A DNA stretch of 64,000 nucleotides, taken from positions 1-64,000 of the forward strand of contig NZ_NBXB01000018.1 of the NCBI RefSeq assembly GCF_003399635.1. Direction: 5' to 3'. Under the pieces are notes generated by a model, which was given only the letters and a program-made list of their open reading frames with translations, ran no database searches and was not told the DNA's origin. Positions 44,485 to 55,032 of this stretch are shown piece after piece (the stretch's first letter is position 1; each line of letters begins with the position of its first letter). Made by a program: the position numbers and the translations under genes. This DNA is from Subtercola boreus. Lineage in GTDB: Bacteria > Actinomycetota > Actinomycetes > Actinomycetales > Microbacteriaceae.

Positions 44485-44518
44485 GGGCCCGTTCCGCTTC
44501 GTGCGGGGCGGGCCCTTT
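44485..44518 (+). terminator. rnj terminator
   Basis: GGGCCCGTTCCGC (44485-44497) pairs with 44503-44515 with one mismatch around a 5-nt loop, followed by TTT. Confidence 0.75.
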
Positions 44519-44748
44519 GCGGGTTCGGGGCAGCGTTTCTCAGCTTCGGCAAACAGTGGGAATCACTCTCGCGGGCGCCTCCGCTGCCACGGCCAGCTTC
44601 CGTCGACCTTTCGGTGACGATGAGCTCTGACCAGTCGTTCGCCGCACCCCTCCGGCAGCCCGGGTTGGATCTGATGCGTCTTCGGCCTGTTCGCGCAATG
44701 CGAGCGGGCCTTCGGCGTCTCTCTGGTATGACAACCGGAAGGACGCCC

Positions 44749-45261
44749 ATGTTTCATCTATCCCAGTCCAGCGACCGCCGCATCGCGGGTGCGGTGCTGG
44801 CCTCCGTCACCGCCCTCACGCTCGCCTTCGGAGTCGGTGCGACAGCGGCCCACGCGGGCCCCGTGGCTCCGCCCGTCGTCGGGTACACCTACGCGAGCTT
44901 CGTCGTGCCGACGCGGGCGCAGAACGGCGGAGCGGAGTACCTGCCCGTTCAAGGGCTCGTCAGCGGCGCCGGATCCTCGTTCTCGCTCACGGCCTATTCG
45001 GCGAAGATGATCTGCAATGGCGTCAGTTTCTACCCACTCAATCTCACGACATTCGGCGGCGGATCGTTCTCGTTCTCGGGACTCGTTCCTCTCTCCGAGA
45101 CCGGCCACGCCTGCATCGTGACCGCAAACTCGACCCTGCCGGGGCAGATGATCCAGTTCCAGCCCAGCCAGACGTGGACCGTAAGCGAGCTCCTACCGAC
45201 GGCGGTGGTGAACATCTCTGCGCAGATCATCAATCACACGGGTAAGACGGGTGGGCTGTGA
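44749..45261 (+). CDS. Hypothetical secreted protein
   Basis: 170 residues with no family I recognise. Residues 1-36 form a Sec signal peptide with a hydrophobic core (AGAVLASVTALTLAFGVGATA) and an AHA cleavage site before Gly. The mature part is about 134 residues, rich in Ser, Thr, Gly and Tyr, with two cysteines (in KMICNGV and GHACIVT) that could form one disulfide. Its beta-type composition suggests an extracellular beta-sandwich; that is an inference. The ATG at 44749 has GGAAGGA at 44737-44743; earlier in-frame starts at 44614 and 44728 would bury the signal peptide. It is isolated between the rnj terminator and ftsK. Confidence 0.65.
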   Translation: MFHLSQSSDRRIAGAVLASVTALTLAFGVGATAAHAGPVAPPVVGYTYASFVVPTRAQNGGAEYLPVQGLVSGAGSSFSLTAYSAKMICNGVSFYPLNLTTFGGGSFSFSGLVPLSETGHACIVTANSTLPGQMIQFQPSQTWTVSELLPTAVVNISAQIINHTGKTGGL

Positions 45262-45328
45262 GGCGCCGCCTGTGAGTGAAGTTCAGCGGTGCGCGGTGCG
45301 CCGCCGGGGGAGCGACAGGGGTGCGCAG

Positions 45329-45334
45329 TAGCGT
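45329..45334 (+). promoter_or_regulatory. -10 box of a probable leaderless ftsK promoter
   Basis: TAGCGT, six bases before the ATG at 45341. Confidence 0.5.
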
Positions 45335-45340
45335 AAGCGC

Positions 45341-48300
45341 ATGGCTACGAGTACCAGGGCGAACTCACGCGCGCGCGGCGCGGCGGGCGGACGGAGCGGC
45401 GCAAGCGGCGCCGGCGGCAACAGCGGCGGCGCGACCGGCGGGCGACGAGCGCCCGCCAAGGCGCCGGCCAAACAGCAGGCAACCGCCACCCAGAAGACGC
45501 TGAAGTTCCCCGTCGAGAACGAGGGCCCCGGCATCTTCACCACGATGTGGCTCGGCCTCGCGCACCTCGTCGGGGGAGCGGCTCGCGCCTTCGGGCACGA
45601 GAAGCTCGCGAAGGAGGAGCGCCGCGACGGGTTCCCGTTCCTTCTGTTCCTTCTCGCTGTCGCGGGAGCCGTGATCGAGTGGTTCCTCGTCGCCAGTCCC
45701 GTGGCGATCCTGCTCGATGCCTACACGTTCGGCGGTCTCTTCGGCCGGGTGGCCTATGCCCTGCCCGTGGTCATGCTGCTGCTTGCGATCTGGTTGTTCC
45801 GGCATCCGAACTCCGTCAACGACAATGGCCGGATCGGCATCGGTCTCGGCATCCTGGTCCTCACGGTCTCGGGCCTCTGCCACATCTTCGGCGGCGAGCC
45901 GTACCCCGCTGAGGGCATGGAATCGCTCGCCACAGCCGGTGGCGTGCTCGGTTGGGTGATCGCCGCCCCGCTCATTCTCATCATCACACCCGTCGGCGCG
46001 ACGATCGTCGTCAGTGCCCTGCTCCTGCTCTCCCTCTTCATCATCACAAAGACCCCGCCGAACAAGCTGGCCTCGCGCTCCCGCGAGCTCTACGCCTACC
46101 TGTTCGGTGCCGCTTTCGGCGAGGCTCCGGAGTCGCGGGAGGACCGCGAACCGAAGGTGCCGCGGGCGGTTCGCGGCAGCAATGCCGAGCACACCGGCGA
46201 TCTCGAGCTCGACTTCGACCACGTGAACGACGAGTCCCTGCCGTGGTGGCGGCGCAACAAGAGTGGGCGCGAGGAGGATCCGGCCTTCGATTCGCCGATC
46301 ATCCCGACCACTGCGGTCAGCCCCGCGCCGATCCACGTCGAAGACCGCACACCGCCCACGGAGGTGATCGATCGCACGATCGACGAGAGCCGCGGTTTCG
46401 ACGCCGCACTGCTCGGCGACATGGAGGCGGCCGAGCAGGCGGTCAGGCGGTTCACGGGCGAGGTTCTACCCGGCACGAAGTCGGCCACGGGCATCCGAGA
46501 CGACGCAGCCAGCGGCGATGCCTCGTTCACCGGCGTGCTCTTCGGCGAGACTGCGGGCGCGGGCGGCGCAGCCGGCGCGGTCGCAGCCGGCACTGCCCCC
46601 GCCACGAAGCCGTTCCCCACGGCTGCGACCACGGTTCCGGATGCCCTTCCCGGCATGGCACCGGATGACACGTTCATCCCGCTCGCCGAAGTCAAAGAAC
46701 TCGAGGCCCTCAACTACTCGCTCCCGCCCGTCGGCAGCCTCGCGCTGGGCGAGCCGTCGAAGGCCCGTTCCCAGGCCAACGACGACATCGTGCGTGCTCT
46801 GACCGACGTGCTCTCGCAGTTCCAGGTGGACGCGAAGGTCACTGGGTTCTCGCGCGGCCCGACCGTCACCCGATACGAGATCGAGCTCGGCCCTGGTGTG
46901 AAGGTCGAGCGCGTCACGGCGCTCAGCAAGAACCTCTCGTACGCGGTCGCCAGCAACGAAGTGCGCATACTGTCGCCCATCCCGGGCCGGAGCGCGATCG
47001 GCATCGAGATCCCGAACACCGACCGCGAGATCGTGGTGCTCGGTGATGTGCTGCGTTCGGCGAAGGCCACGAACGACACCCACCCGATGACGATCGGCGT
47101 CGGCAAAGACGTCGAGGGCAAGTTCATCATCGCCAACCTCGCGAAGATGCCCCACCTCCTGGTCGCCGGTTCGACCGGTTCGGGCAAGTCGAGCTTCGTG
47201 AACTCCATGGTCACGAGCATCCTGATGCGCGCCACGCCCGCCGAGGTGCGGATGGTGCTCATCGACCCGAAGCGTGTCGAGCTCACCGCCTACCAGGGTG
47301 TGCCCCATCTCATCACGCCCATCATCACGAATCCGAAGAAGGCCGCCGAAGCACTGGCCTGGGTCGTGAAGGAGATGGACATGCGCTACGACGACCTCGA
47401 GAGCTTCGGGTTCCGTCACATCGACGACTTCAACCGCGCCGTGGTGAACAAAGAGCTGGTTCTGCCCGTCGGCAGCAGCCGGGTGCTGAAGCCGTACCCC
47501 TACCTGCTGATCGTCGTCGACGAGCTGGCCGACCTGATGATGGTCGCCCCGCGCGACGTCGAAGACTCGATCGTGCGGATCACTCAGCTGGCCCGGGCCT
47601 CCGGAATCCACCTCGTGCTCGCGACCCAGCGTCCGAGCGTCGACGTCGTCACCGGCCTCATCAAGGCGAACGTGCCGTCGCGTCTGGCGTTCGCCGTCAC
47701 GAGCGTCACCGATTCCCGGGTCATCCTCGACCAGCCCGGTGCCGACAAGCTCATCGGGCAGGGCGACGCGCTCTTCCTCCCGATGGGGGCGTCGAAGTCG
47801 ATCCGCGTGCAGGGCGCGTGGGTGAGCGAGTCGGAGATCGCCAAGGTCGTCGAGCACGTCACCCGCCAGGCGAGGCCCGAGTACCGGGCGGATGTCACTG
47901 TCGCGGCGGCGTCGAAGCAGATCGATGCCGACATCGGAGACGACCTCGAGGTGCTGCTGCAGGCGGCCGAGCTCATCGTCAACACGCAGTTCGGGTCCAC
48001 CTCGATGCTGCAGCGCAAGCTCAAGGTCGGGTTCGCGAAGGCGGGTCGCCTGATGGACCTGCTGGAGTCGCGAGAGATCGTCGGGCCGTCAGAGGGCTCG
48101 AAGGCCCGAGATGTGCTGGTGACCGCTGAGCAGCTTCCCGAGGTGCTGGCGATGCTGCGAGGTTCGGATGTCGCGGCCGCGCCCTCTGCGCCGAACGCCG
48201 GATCCCAGCCGCCGCAGGGCGCTCCGGCGACCGGAGAGTCCTTCGCCGAGGGTTTCGGCCCCGAGCAGATGGACTACAGCGATCCCCTCGCGGAGCCCGG

Positions 48301-48367
48301 CCCCGGGTATCCTGAGGTGGAGGGCGACACGGACGAGGACGCGTGGGGCCTCACCGGCAGAGAGTAG
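45341..48367 (+). CDS. ftsK: DNA translocase FtsK
   Basis: 1008 residues. A basic Gly/Ala-rich N-terminus (1-50) precedes four to five membrane helices (about 95-225) and an acidic, Ala-rich linker (about 250-450). The motor domain has Walker [10 protein letters not shown] (about 609-617) and Walker [15 protein letters not shown] (about 722-735). The C-terminal gamma winged helix (about 865-945, [34 protein letters not shown]) reads chromosome polarity sequences. FtsK segregates chromosome ends at the septum. About 60 further residues rich in Pro, Gly and acidic residues follow the gamma domain. Confidence 0.95.
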   Translation: MATSTRANSRARGAAGGRSGASGAGGNSGGATGGRRAPAKAPAKQQATATQKTLKFPVENEGPGIFTTMWLGLAHLVGGAARAFGHEKLAKEERRDGFPFLLFLLAVAGAVIEWFLVASPVAILLDAYTFGGLFGRVAYALPVVMLLLAIWLFRHPNSVNDNGRIGIGLGILVLTVSGLCHIFGGEPYPAEGMESLATAGGVLGWVIAAPLILIITPVGATIVVSALLLLSLFIITKTPPNKLASRSRELYAYLFGAAFGEAPESREDREPKVPRAVRGSNAEHTGDLELDFDHVNDESLPWWRRNKSGREEDPAFDSPIIPTTAVSPAPIHVEDRTPPTEVIDRTIDESRGFDAALLGDMEAAEQAVRRFTGEVLPGTKSATGIRDDAASGDASFTGVLFGETAGAGGAAGAVAAGTAPATKPFPTAATTVPDALPGMAPDDTFIPLAEVKELEALNYSLPPVGSLALGEPSKARSQANDDIVRALTDVLSQFQVDAKVTGFSRGPTVTRYEIELGPGVKVERVTALSKNLSYAVASNEVRILSPIPGRSAIGIEIPNTDREIVVLGDVLRSAKATNDTHPMTIGVGKDVEGKFIIANLAKMPHLLVAGSTGSGKSSFVNSMVTSILMRATPAEVRMVLIDPKRVELTAYQGVPHLITPIITNPKKAAEALAWVVKEMDMRYDDLESFGFRHIDDFNRAVVNKELVLPVGSSRVLKPYPYLLIVVDELADLMMVAPRDVEDSIVRITQLARASGIHLVLATQRPSVDVVTGLIKANVPSRLAFAVTSVTDSRVILDQPGADKLIGQGDALFLPMGASKSIRVQGAWVSESEIAKVVEHVTRQARPEYRADVTVAAASKQIDADIGDDLEVLLQAAELIVNTQFGSTSMLQRKLKVGFAKAGRLMDLLESREIVGPSEGSKARDVLVTAEQLPEVLAMLRGSDVAAAPSAPNAGSQPPQGAPATGESFAEGFGPEQMDYSDPLAEPGPGYPEVEGDTDEDAWGLTGRE

Positions 48368-48371
48368 CACC

Positions 48372-48992
48372 ATGACCAATTCGCCCGAAGCGCAGGCCGC
48401 GGCCGCGCCGAAGCCCAGCAACTGGAACCTGCCGAACGCCATCACGGTGGTGCGCATCCTGCTTGCGCCGGTGTTCTTCGTCATGCTGCTGGCCGACAAC
48501 GGATCAGACGGAGTCGTGCGGTATCTCGCCGCGATCCTGTTCATTCTTGCGATCGCGACCGACGGCGTCGACGGTCACCTCGCCCGCAAGAACAACCAGG
48601 TCACCGACCTCGGCAAGATCCTCGACCCGATCGCCGACAAGGTGCTCACCGGGGCGGCCCTTGTCGGTCTGTCGATCCTCGCCGAACTCCCGTGGTGGGT
48701 GACCATCATCATCCTGATCCGCGAAGTCGGCATCACGGTATTCCGGTTCGCCGTCATCAAGCGTCGCGTTATTCCCGCGTCCCGCGGGGGCAAGCTGAAG
48801 ACGCTCGCCCAGTCGATCGCGATCTCGCTTGCTCTCCTGCCGCTCTGGATCCCGCTCGGTGACTGGATGTACTGGGTCAACGCCATCTTCATGTCGATCG
48901 CCTTCGTGCTGACCGTCATCACCGGGCTCGACTACCTCTACCAGGACCGCAAGTTGAACCGTGCCGCCGCGGCGAGAAACACTTCAGCGTGA
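48372..48992 (+). CDS. pgsA: CDP-diacylglycerol--glycerol-3-phosphate 3-phosphatidyltransferase
   Basis: 206 residues, integral membrane. The CDP-alcohol phosphotransferase motif D-x2-DG-x2-AR-x8-G-x3-D-x3-D is complete, at D64, D67, G68, A71, R72, G81, D85 and D89. PgsA makes phosphatidylglycerophosphate for phosphatidylglycerol synthesis. The ATG at 48372 lies four bases after the ftsK stop, and the stop overlaps the cinA GTG. The related phosphatidylinositol phosphate synthases share the motif, but the neighbourhood (ftsK, cinA, clgR, recA) is that of pgsA. Confidence 0.93.
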   Translation: MTNSPEAQAAAAPKPSNWNLPNAITVVRILLAPVFFVMLLADNGSDGVVRYLAAILFILAIATDGVDGHLARKNNQVTDLGKILDPIADKVLTGAALVGLSILAELPWWVTIIILIREVGITVFRFAVIKRRVIPASRGGKLKTLAQSIAISLALLPLWIPLGDWMYWVNAIFMSIAFVLTVITGLDYLYQDRKLNRAAAARNTSA

Positions 48993-49519
48993 CCGTGACC
49001 GGCCAGTCCTCCGGGGAGGTCGCCGACGACCACGGCGGTGGCGTCGACCTCACGGCGCGGTTGATCGCCGATCTGCACCAGCGCGGTGAGACCGTCGCCG
49101 TCGCCGAATCGCTCACAGGAGGGCTGCTCGTCGCGGAACTGATCCGCCCCGCCGGTGCGTCGAACGTCGTGTACGGGGGAATAGTCGCCTACAACACGGC
49201 TGTCAAGGCCTCCCTGCTCGGCGTCGACGGAGATCTGCTGAGACAGCAGGGCCCCGTTCATCCCGAGGTTGCCGAACAGATGGCAGAAGGGGTGCGCCAC
49301 GCCCTGACCGTCGACGGGAGTCCGGCCTCGATCGGTCTCTCCACGACGGGCGTGGCCGGCCCCGGGCCAGGCGGCGGACACCCTGCTGGCACCGTCTTCA
49401 TAGGGATCTCGGTCGATGGGCACACGCAGAGCGTCGCCCTGGAACTCGACGGAGACCGCGACGCCGTGCGCGCTGCGGCGGTCAGCGAGGCCGTGCGAAT
49501 CCTGAGTGCCCAGTTCTGA
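48989..49519 (+). CDS. cinA: CinA C-terminal domain family protein (nicotinamide-nucleotide amidohydrolase)
   Basis: 176 residues consisting only of the CinA C-terminal domain. AVAESLTGGLLVAELIRPAGASNVVYGGIVAYNTAVKASLLGV and IGLSTTGVAGPGPGGGHPAGTVFIGIS are the family blocks. This domain deamidates nicotinamide mononucleotide (PncC activity). The N-terminal MoaB-like domain of full CinA is absent, as in many actinobacteria. The GTG overlaps the pgsA stop by four bases. Confidence 0.9.
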   Translation: MTVTGQSSGEVADDHGGGVDLTARLIADLHQRGETVAVAESLTGGLLVAELIRPAGASNVVYGGIVAYNTAVKASLLGVDGDLLRQQGPVHPEVAEQMAEGVRHALTVDGSPASIGLSTTGVAGPGPGGGHPAGTVFIGISVDGHTQSVALELDGDRDAVRAAAVSEAVRILSAQF

Positions 49520-49651
49520 GCACCTTGCGCGGGAATGACTCAGGTTTCGATCTCGTTACACCTGTTGTCATTAACGACGAAAGTCCAGTCTGGGTCGTTT
49601 AGAGTTTGTCGTACGAGATATCGACTGGACAGCAAAGCTAAGGAGGCTCCG

Positions 49652-49960
49652 ATGATTTTAGTTCGTCAAGAAATCGGCGACGTGCTGCGGGACTTCCGTC
49701 TTCAGAAGGGTCGAACCCTTCGCCAGGTCGCAAGCAAGGCCAGCGTGGCACTCGGCTATCTCAGTGAGGTCGAGCGCGGGCAGAAGGAAGCATCGAGCGA
49801 GATCCTCGCATCGGTCGCCGATGCCCTCGACACTCCCATCTCCGTGATCATGCGTGAGGTCGGCGACAGGCTCGCCGTCATCGAGGGGATCGACACGATT
49901 CCCGACACCGTGCCCGACGAGTTCGTCGCAGGGTTCGATGCGTCTCTGGCGGCCCGCTAA
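49652..49960 (+). CDS. clgR: XRE-family regulator ClgR
   Basis: 102 residues. The Cro/C1 helix-turn-helix spans about 21-46 (RTLRQVASKASVALGYLSEVERGQKEASSE), and the sequence is nearly that of actinobacterial ClgR. ClgR activates clp protease and stress genes and is itself degraded by ClpP. The ATG at 49652 has a strong AAGGAGG at 49640-49646; the frame opening at 49535 runs through the leader. It lies between cinA and DUF3046-recA, its standard position. The AT-richer leader contains TAGAGT at 49600-49605, a possible -10. Confidence 0.93.
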   Translation: MILVRQEIGDVLRDFRLQKGRTLRQVASKASVALGYLSEVERGQKEASSEILASVADALDTPISVIMREVGDRLAVIEGIDTIPDTVPDEFVAGFDASLAAR

Positions 49961-49963
49961 ACG

Positions 49964-50188
49964 GTGCGCGTCAGCGAATTCCGGCAGGCCGTGCTTGATG
50001 AGTTCGGTGCCGGGTACGGTCGTGTGGTGACCGGCGATCTCGTGTTGTCAGAATTCGGTGGCCGCACGGCCGAGCAGTCCGTCAACGCGGGTGAGGATGC
50101 CCGCGAGGTATGGCTGGCGCTCTGCCGCGCCGCCGATGTACCCGAGAGCCGTTGGTACGGCGTGGGGTTGCCGCAGCCCCGTTCCTAG
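49964..50188 (+). CDS. DUF3046 family protein
   Basis: 74 residues. MRVSEFRQAVLDEFGAGYGRVVTGDLVLSEFGGRTAEQSVNAGEDAREVWLALCRAADVPESRWYG is a complete DUF3046. This small actinobacterial protein is found next to recA and clgR. Function unknown. The GTG at 49964 is three bases after the clgR stop, so they are probably co-transcribed. Confidence 0.88.
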   Translation: MRVSEFRQAVLDEFGAGYGRVVTGDLVLSEFGGRTAEQSVNAGEDAREVWLALCRAADVPESRWYGVGLPQPRS

Positions 50189-50226
50189 AACTGTGTTCGA
50201 ACGATGCGACACGCCGTTTCGTCCTG

Positions 50227-50242
50227 TCGAAGATGTGTTCGA
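50227..50242 (+). promoter_or_regulatory. LexA SOS box of recA
   Basis: TCGAAGATGTGTTCGA, matching the actinobacterial SOS consensus TCGAAC-N4-GTTCGA in 15 of 16 fixed or spacer positions. It sits between the -35 and -10 of the recA promoter. Confidence 0.9.
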
Positions 50243-50305
50243 ATCGGCTAGTCTCCTTCACAACAGACGTTTCTCATCTCTTCTCCACAGATCGGATGCT
50301 CACCG

Positions 50306-50328
50306 ACCCAGTGTCGGTGGGTCTCCGT
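50306..50328 (+). promoter_or_regulatory. Leader stem-loop shared by recA and lexA (recA copy)
   Basis: ACCCA-GTGTCGG-TGGGT followed by CTCCGT, about 45 nt after the predicted transcription start. An alternative 7-bp stem CACCGAC/GTCGGTG (50301-50307/50313-50319) overlaps it. The lexA leader carries the same arms and tail. Confidence 0.5.
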
Positions 50329-50516
50329 AACGTGGTCGAGGTAAGCAGCAGACGCGAATATGCCTTGTCGTCAGCCCGGTGAGTCGTCCGTGAGGGACGT
50401 CGGATGCCGGGTGCGACAGCCTATAGGCGCACCGTACCGCGGCGCAGATCCGAAGCGAGAATCTCATCCCCGAGAGGCTCCGGGTCGGGCGAGCACCTGA
50501 TTCAAGGAGACAGCAC

Positions 50517-51629
<1,113 letters not shown>

Positions 51630-51631
51630 TC

Positions 51632-52396
51632 GTGGTCGCCAGGGTCACGTACCTTCCCGGTGTGGTGACGCCCGCTGAGGCGGCGGCACCGCCACGCGCG
51701 GATAAGCTCGCCGAAGCGGCGGGTGTCGCAGAGCTCGAGGGTGCGCCTGACACGCCGACCGTTCTGCCGAAGGCACTGCCGACTGTGTGGTGGACCGAAG
51801 AGGAGCCTGTGGAGGCTCCTGCTGAGGCTCCGGCCGTCGCAGGGCGTCGCTCCGGCCGTACACCCGCCTTCGTCGAGGAGCCGGAAGACGACGAAGAACC
51901 CATGGGCGAGGGCGAGCGTGCCGCGTTCCTCGAGAACATCGTGGTGCGTGCCCTGGCCCGCAAGGGTCTCTCCGAGTGGGAGGTGAGCCGGCTGCTGAGC
52001 ACCAACGGTGTCGAGGAGCACGAGCTCGAGATGTTTTTGGAGCGGTACCGCAGCAATCGCTACATCGACGACTACGACCTCGCCGAGAACCTGGTGGAGT
52101 CTCTCCATAGACGAAAGGGCTTCGGCCGGTCGCAGATCAAGGCGGAGTTGTCGGCGAGACACATCCAACAGGAGATCGTCTCCGCTGCGCTCGACGCGCT
52201 CGACGACGACGACGAGTTGAAGCGGGCGACCGAGCTCGCTGAGAAGCGCGCCCCGTCCCTCGCACGGCTCGACGCGGCCACGGCCGAGAGACGCCTCACG
52301 TCGTTCCTGATGCGAAAGGGTTACCCGTCGGCGATCATCCGTACCGCTGTGAGTGCGGCGCTCAGTCCGCAGACGCGCGGGGTGCGGTTCCGCTGA
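51632..52396 (+). CDS. recX: Regulatory protein RecX
   Basis: 254 residues. The first ~85 residues are Ala/Pro/Glu-rich and unlike the family. The conserved RecX helices follow: NIVVRALARKGLSEWEVSRLLSTNGV, ERYRSNRYIDDYDLAENLVESLHRRKGFGRSQIKAELSARHI and RLTSFLMRKGYPSAIIRTAVSAAL. RecX binds RecA filaments and limits their activity. The GTG at 51632 follows the recA stop by two bases, so recA-recX are co-transcribed. Confidence 0.92.
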   Translation: MVARVTYLPGVVTPAEAAAPPRADKLAEAAGVAELEGAPDTPTVLPKALPTVWWTEEEPVEAPAEAPAVAGRRSGRTPAFVEEPEDDEEPMGEGERAAFLENIVVRALARKGLSEWEVSRLLSTNGVEEHELEMFLERYRSNRYIDDYDLAENLVESLHRRKGFGRSQIKAELSARHIQQEIVSAALDALDDDDELKRATELAEKRAPSLARLDAATAERRLTSFLMRKGYPSAIIRTAVSAALSPQTRGVRFR

Positions 52397-52422
52397 TCGT
52401 CCGGGCGACGGCAGCCCGAACG

Positions 52423-52428
52423 TAGACT
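52423..52428 (+). promoter_or_regulatory. Candidate -10 box of miaB
   Basis: TAGACT, nine bases before the miaB ATG. Spacing is slightly long for a leaderless start. Confidence 0.35.
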
Positions 52429-52437
52429 GGGCTCACT

Positions 52438-54048
52438 ATGAGCAGTGTGAGTGAAGCCCCGACGATCATCCTTCCGTCCGTTGCAGCGGCGGGGGAGTCT
52501 GGTCAGGCGCGCACCTACGAGGTCCGCACCTATGGCTGCCAGATGAACGTGCACGACTCCGAGCGGCTGAGCGGTTCGCTCGAGGCAGCAGGCTATGTGC
52601 GCGACCAGTCGGGTGAGCCCGACGTCGTCGTGATCAACACCTGTGCGGTGCGGGAGAACGCGGACAACAAGCTCTACGGCAACCTCGGATTCCTGGCATC
52701 GGTGAAGAAACGCCACGAAGGCATGCAGATCGCCGTGGGCGGTTGCCTCGCGCAGAAGGACAAATCGGTCATCCTGTCAAAGGCACCCTGGGTCGATGTG
52801 GTCTTCGGCACCCACAACATGGGTGCGCTGCCCAGCCTGCTTGAGCGAGCGAGGCACAATGACGAGGCGCAGATCGAGATTCTCGACTCGCTCGAGACGT
52901 TCCCGTCCACCCTGCCCACTAAACGCGATTCGAGCTACAGCGGGTGGGTCTCCATCTCGGTGGGATGCAACAACACCTGCACGTTCTGCATCGTGCCCTC
53001 GCTCCGGGGCAAGGAGAAGGATCGCCGCCCGGGCGAAGTGCTCCGCGAGATCCAGTCGCTCGTCGACGACGGAGCGATCGAGGTGACGCTGCTCGGCCAG
53101 AACGTGAACTCCTACGGTGTTGAGTTCGGGGATCGGCAGGCGTTCAGCAAGCTGTTGCGGGCGGCGGGTACCATTTCCGGGCTCGAGCGGATCCGGTTCA
53201 CGAGTCCGCATCCGGCGGCGTTCACCGACGATGTGATCGACGCCATGGCCGAGACGCCGGCGGTGATGCCGCAGCTCCACATGCCGCTGCAGTCGGGATC
53301 CGATCGCATCCTCAAGGCGATGAAGCGCTCCTACCGTTCCGAGAAATTCCTCGGCATCCTCGACCGGGTGCGCGCGCGGATGCCGCACGCCGCGATCAGT
53401 ACAGACATCATCGTCGGTTTCCCCGGCGAGACCGAGGAGGACTTCCAGGAGACGCTCCGTGTCGTGGAGCAGGCGCGCTTTGCAACGGCCTTCACCTTCC
53501 AGTACTCCATCCGGGCCGGAACCCCGGCGGCCACGATGCCGGACCAGGTTCCGAAGGAAATCGTCCAGGAACGGTACGAACGCTTGACTGCGTTGCAGGA
53601 CGGGATCGCCTGGGAGGAGAACCAGAAGGTCGTCGGACGCCGGGTGGAGCTTCTGGTGGCGGCTGAGGGCCGCAAGGATTCCGACACGAAGCGCCTCAGC
53701 GGCCGGGCAGAAGACAGCCGTCTGGTGCATTTCGACGTACCTGAGGGGTCGGCTGTGCCGCGCCCCGGCGATGTCGTCACCGTCGAGATCACGGGTGCCA
53801 AGCCGTACTACCTGATCGCCGATTCCCGTGATGGTGCACCGCTCGAGGTACGCCGTACGCGTGCGGGCGACGCCTGGGAGCGTGACCAGTCCGACCCGTG
53901 CGCGGTGCCCGTGTCGGGTGGAGCTTCCGCCGTCAGCGGTGCGCAGAGCGCAACGGGCAGCACCGCCGCGGGGAGGGTGTCCCTCGGGCTTCCGGGACTC
54001 CGGGTTGCGACCAGCCCGATCTACGATCTCGCCGACGATCTCCGCTGA
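52438..54048 (+). CDS. miaB: tRNA-2-methylthio-N6-dimethylallyladenosine synthase
   Basis: 536 residues. The N-terminal MTTase domain supplies Cys34, Cys69 and Cys103; the radical SAM motif C-x3-C-x2-C is at 177, 181 and 184 in [17 protein letters not shown] domain lies near 390-460. MiaB adds a methylthio group to i6A37 of tRNAs. About 70 C-terminal residues (from about 465) are Ala/Ser/Gly-rich and extend past the TRAM domain. The downstream miaA makes its substrate base. Confidence 0.95.
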   Translation: MSSVSEAPTIILPSVAAAGESGQARTYEVRTYGCQMNVHDSERLSGSLEAAGYVRDQSGEPDVVVINTCAVRENADNKLYGNLGFLASVKKRHEGMQIAVGGCLAQKDKSVILSKAPWVDVVFGTHNMGALPSLLERARHNDEAQIEILDSLETFPSTLPTKRDSSYSGWVSISVGCNNTCTFCIVPSLRGKEKDRRPGEVLREIQSLVDDGAIEVTLLGQNVNSYGVEFGDRQAFSKLLRAAGTISGLERIRFTSPHPAAFTDDVIDAMAETPAVMPQLHMPLQSGSDRILKAMKRSYRSEKFLGILDRVRARMPHAAISTDIIVGFPGETEEDFQETLRVVEQARFATAFTFQYSIRAGTPAATMPDQVPKEIVQERYERLTALQDGIAWEENQKVVGRRVELLVAAEGRKDSDTKRLSGRAEDSRLVHFDVPEGSAVPRPGDVVTVEITGAKPYYLIADSRDGAPLEVRRTRAGDAWERDQSDPCAVPVSGGASAVSGAQSATGSTAAGRVSLGLPGLRVATSPIYDLADDLR

Positions 54049-54055
54049 GCCCGAA

Positions 54056-54991
54056 GTGGAGCACCTGCCCGAACTCGTGGCGGTTGTCGGGGCGACGGGT
54101 ACCGGCAAATCCGAGCTGTCGCTCGGCCTGGCCGAAAGACTGATCGCGAGCGGTCGACCTGCTGAGATCGTCAACGCCGACGCAATGCAGCTGTACCGCG
54201 GTATGGACATCGGAACGGCCAAACTCACCCTCGAACAGAGGCGGGGGATCCCGCACCACCTCCTGGATGTTCTCGAGGTGACGTCTGACGGTTCCGTCGC
54301 CGATTACCAGCGTGACGCGAGGGCTGTGATCGACGAGATCCGTGCGCGCGGGGCGGTGCCGATCCTGGTCGGTGGATCGGGACTCTACGTCTCCTCGGTG
54401 ATCTACGACTTCCGATTCCCGGTGCGTGACGAAGCGGTGCGGGCCCGGCTGGAGGCCGAGCTGGAGGAGCGTGGGCTCGGTGTGCTGTGGCAGCGGCTGA
54501 AGAGCGCCGACGCGGAGGCCGCGACATCCATCGGCCAGCACAACGGGCGCCGGGTCATCCGTGCGCTCGAAGTCATCGAGCTCACCGGGAAGCCTGTAAC
54601 CGGCCAGCTCCCCGAGGAGCCGGTCTGGTGGCGTGACACGGCGGTGATCGCGCTCCGGCACCCACGGGAACTGCTCGTAGAACGACTCGACCGGCGCGTA
54701 GAGGAGATGTGGCGGGCCGGTCTTGTCGCTGAGGTCGAGTCGTTGGTGCCCCTCGGTCTCGACCACGGAACCACGGCGCAGCGCGCCATCGGCTATGCGC
54801 AGGCGCTGGCGGAGCTGCGGGGGACCCTGTCGCGAGGCGATGCCATCGCCGAGGCGCAGGCACTCACCAGGCGTTACGCGCGGCGGCAGGTGAGCTGGTT
54901 CAAGCGCTACCGTGACGCGATCTGGTTCGAGGCCGACGACGAGGCGCTCGTCGACGGGGTGCTGGCAAGCATCCACACGCCGTCTTCGTAG
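54056..54991 (+). CDS. miaA: tRNA dimethylallyltransferase
   Basis: 311 residues. The P-loop is GATGTGKS (12-19), followed by [20 protein letters not shown] and [16 protein letters not shown], then [20 protein letters not shown]. MiaA adds the dimethylallyl group to A37 of tRNAs reading U-starting codons. The GTG at 54056, seven bases after the miaB stop, is chosen because the conserved start [17 protein letters not shown] follows at once. Earlier in-frame starts lie inside miaB. No good ribosome binding site, so coupling to miaB is likely. Confidence 0.94.
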   Translation: MEHLPELVAVVGATGTGKSELSLGLAERLIASGRPAEIVNADAMQLYRGMDIGTAKLTLEQRRGIPHHLLDVLEVTSDGSVADYQRDARAVIDEIRARGAVPILVGGSGLYVSSVIYDFRFPVRDEAVRARLEAELEERGLGVLWQRLKSADAEAATSIGQHNGRRVIRALEVIELTGKPVTGQLPEEPVWWRDTAVIALRHPRELLVERLDRRVEEMWRAGLVAEVESLVPLGLDHGTTAQRAIGYAQALAELRGTLSRGDAIAEAQALTRRYARRQVSWFKRYRDAIWFEADDEALVDGVLASIHTPSS

Positions 54992-55020
54992 CCCTCGCGC
55001 CGGCCATCAGCGGGAGCCTC

Positions 55021-55026
55021 TAGGCT
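55021..55026 (+). promoter_or_regulatory. -10 box of a probable leaderless dapF promoter
   Basis: TAGGCT, six bases before the ATG at 55033. Confidence 0.45.
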
Positions 55027-55032
55027 GGTGCC

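Larger units (their letters stand above)
50189..50516 (+). promoter_or_regulatory. recA promoter and long leader region
   Basis: 328 bases without a gene. It contains an SOS box (50227-50242), a -10 TAGTCT at 50249-50254 with GTCGAA 17 bases upstream as -35, and a stem-loop shared with the lexA leader (50306-50328). A ribosome binding site AAGGAG precedes the recA ATG. The predicted leader is about 255 nt, long for a bacterial mRNA. Confidence 0.7.

Noticed and set aside
50187-50202. Second SOS box near TAGAACTGTGTTCGAA upstream of recA
   Set aside because: The half-sites are one base too close and the left half is poor; only the box at 50227 fits.
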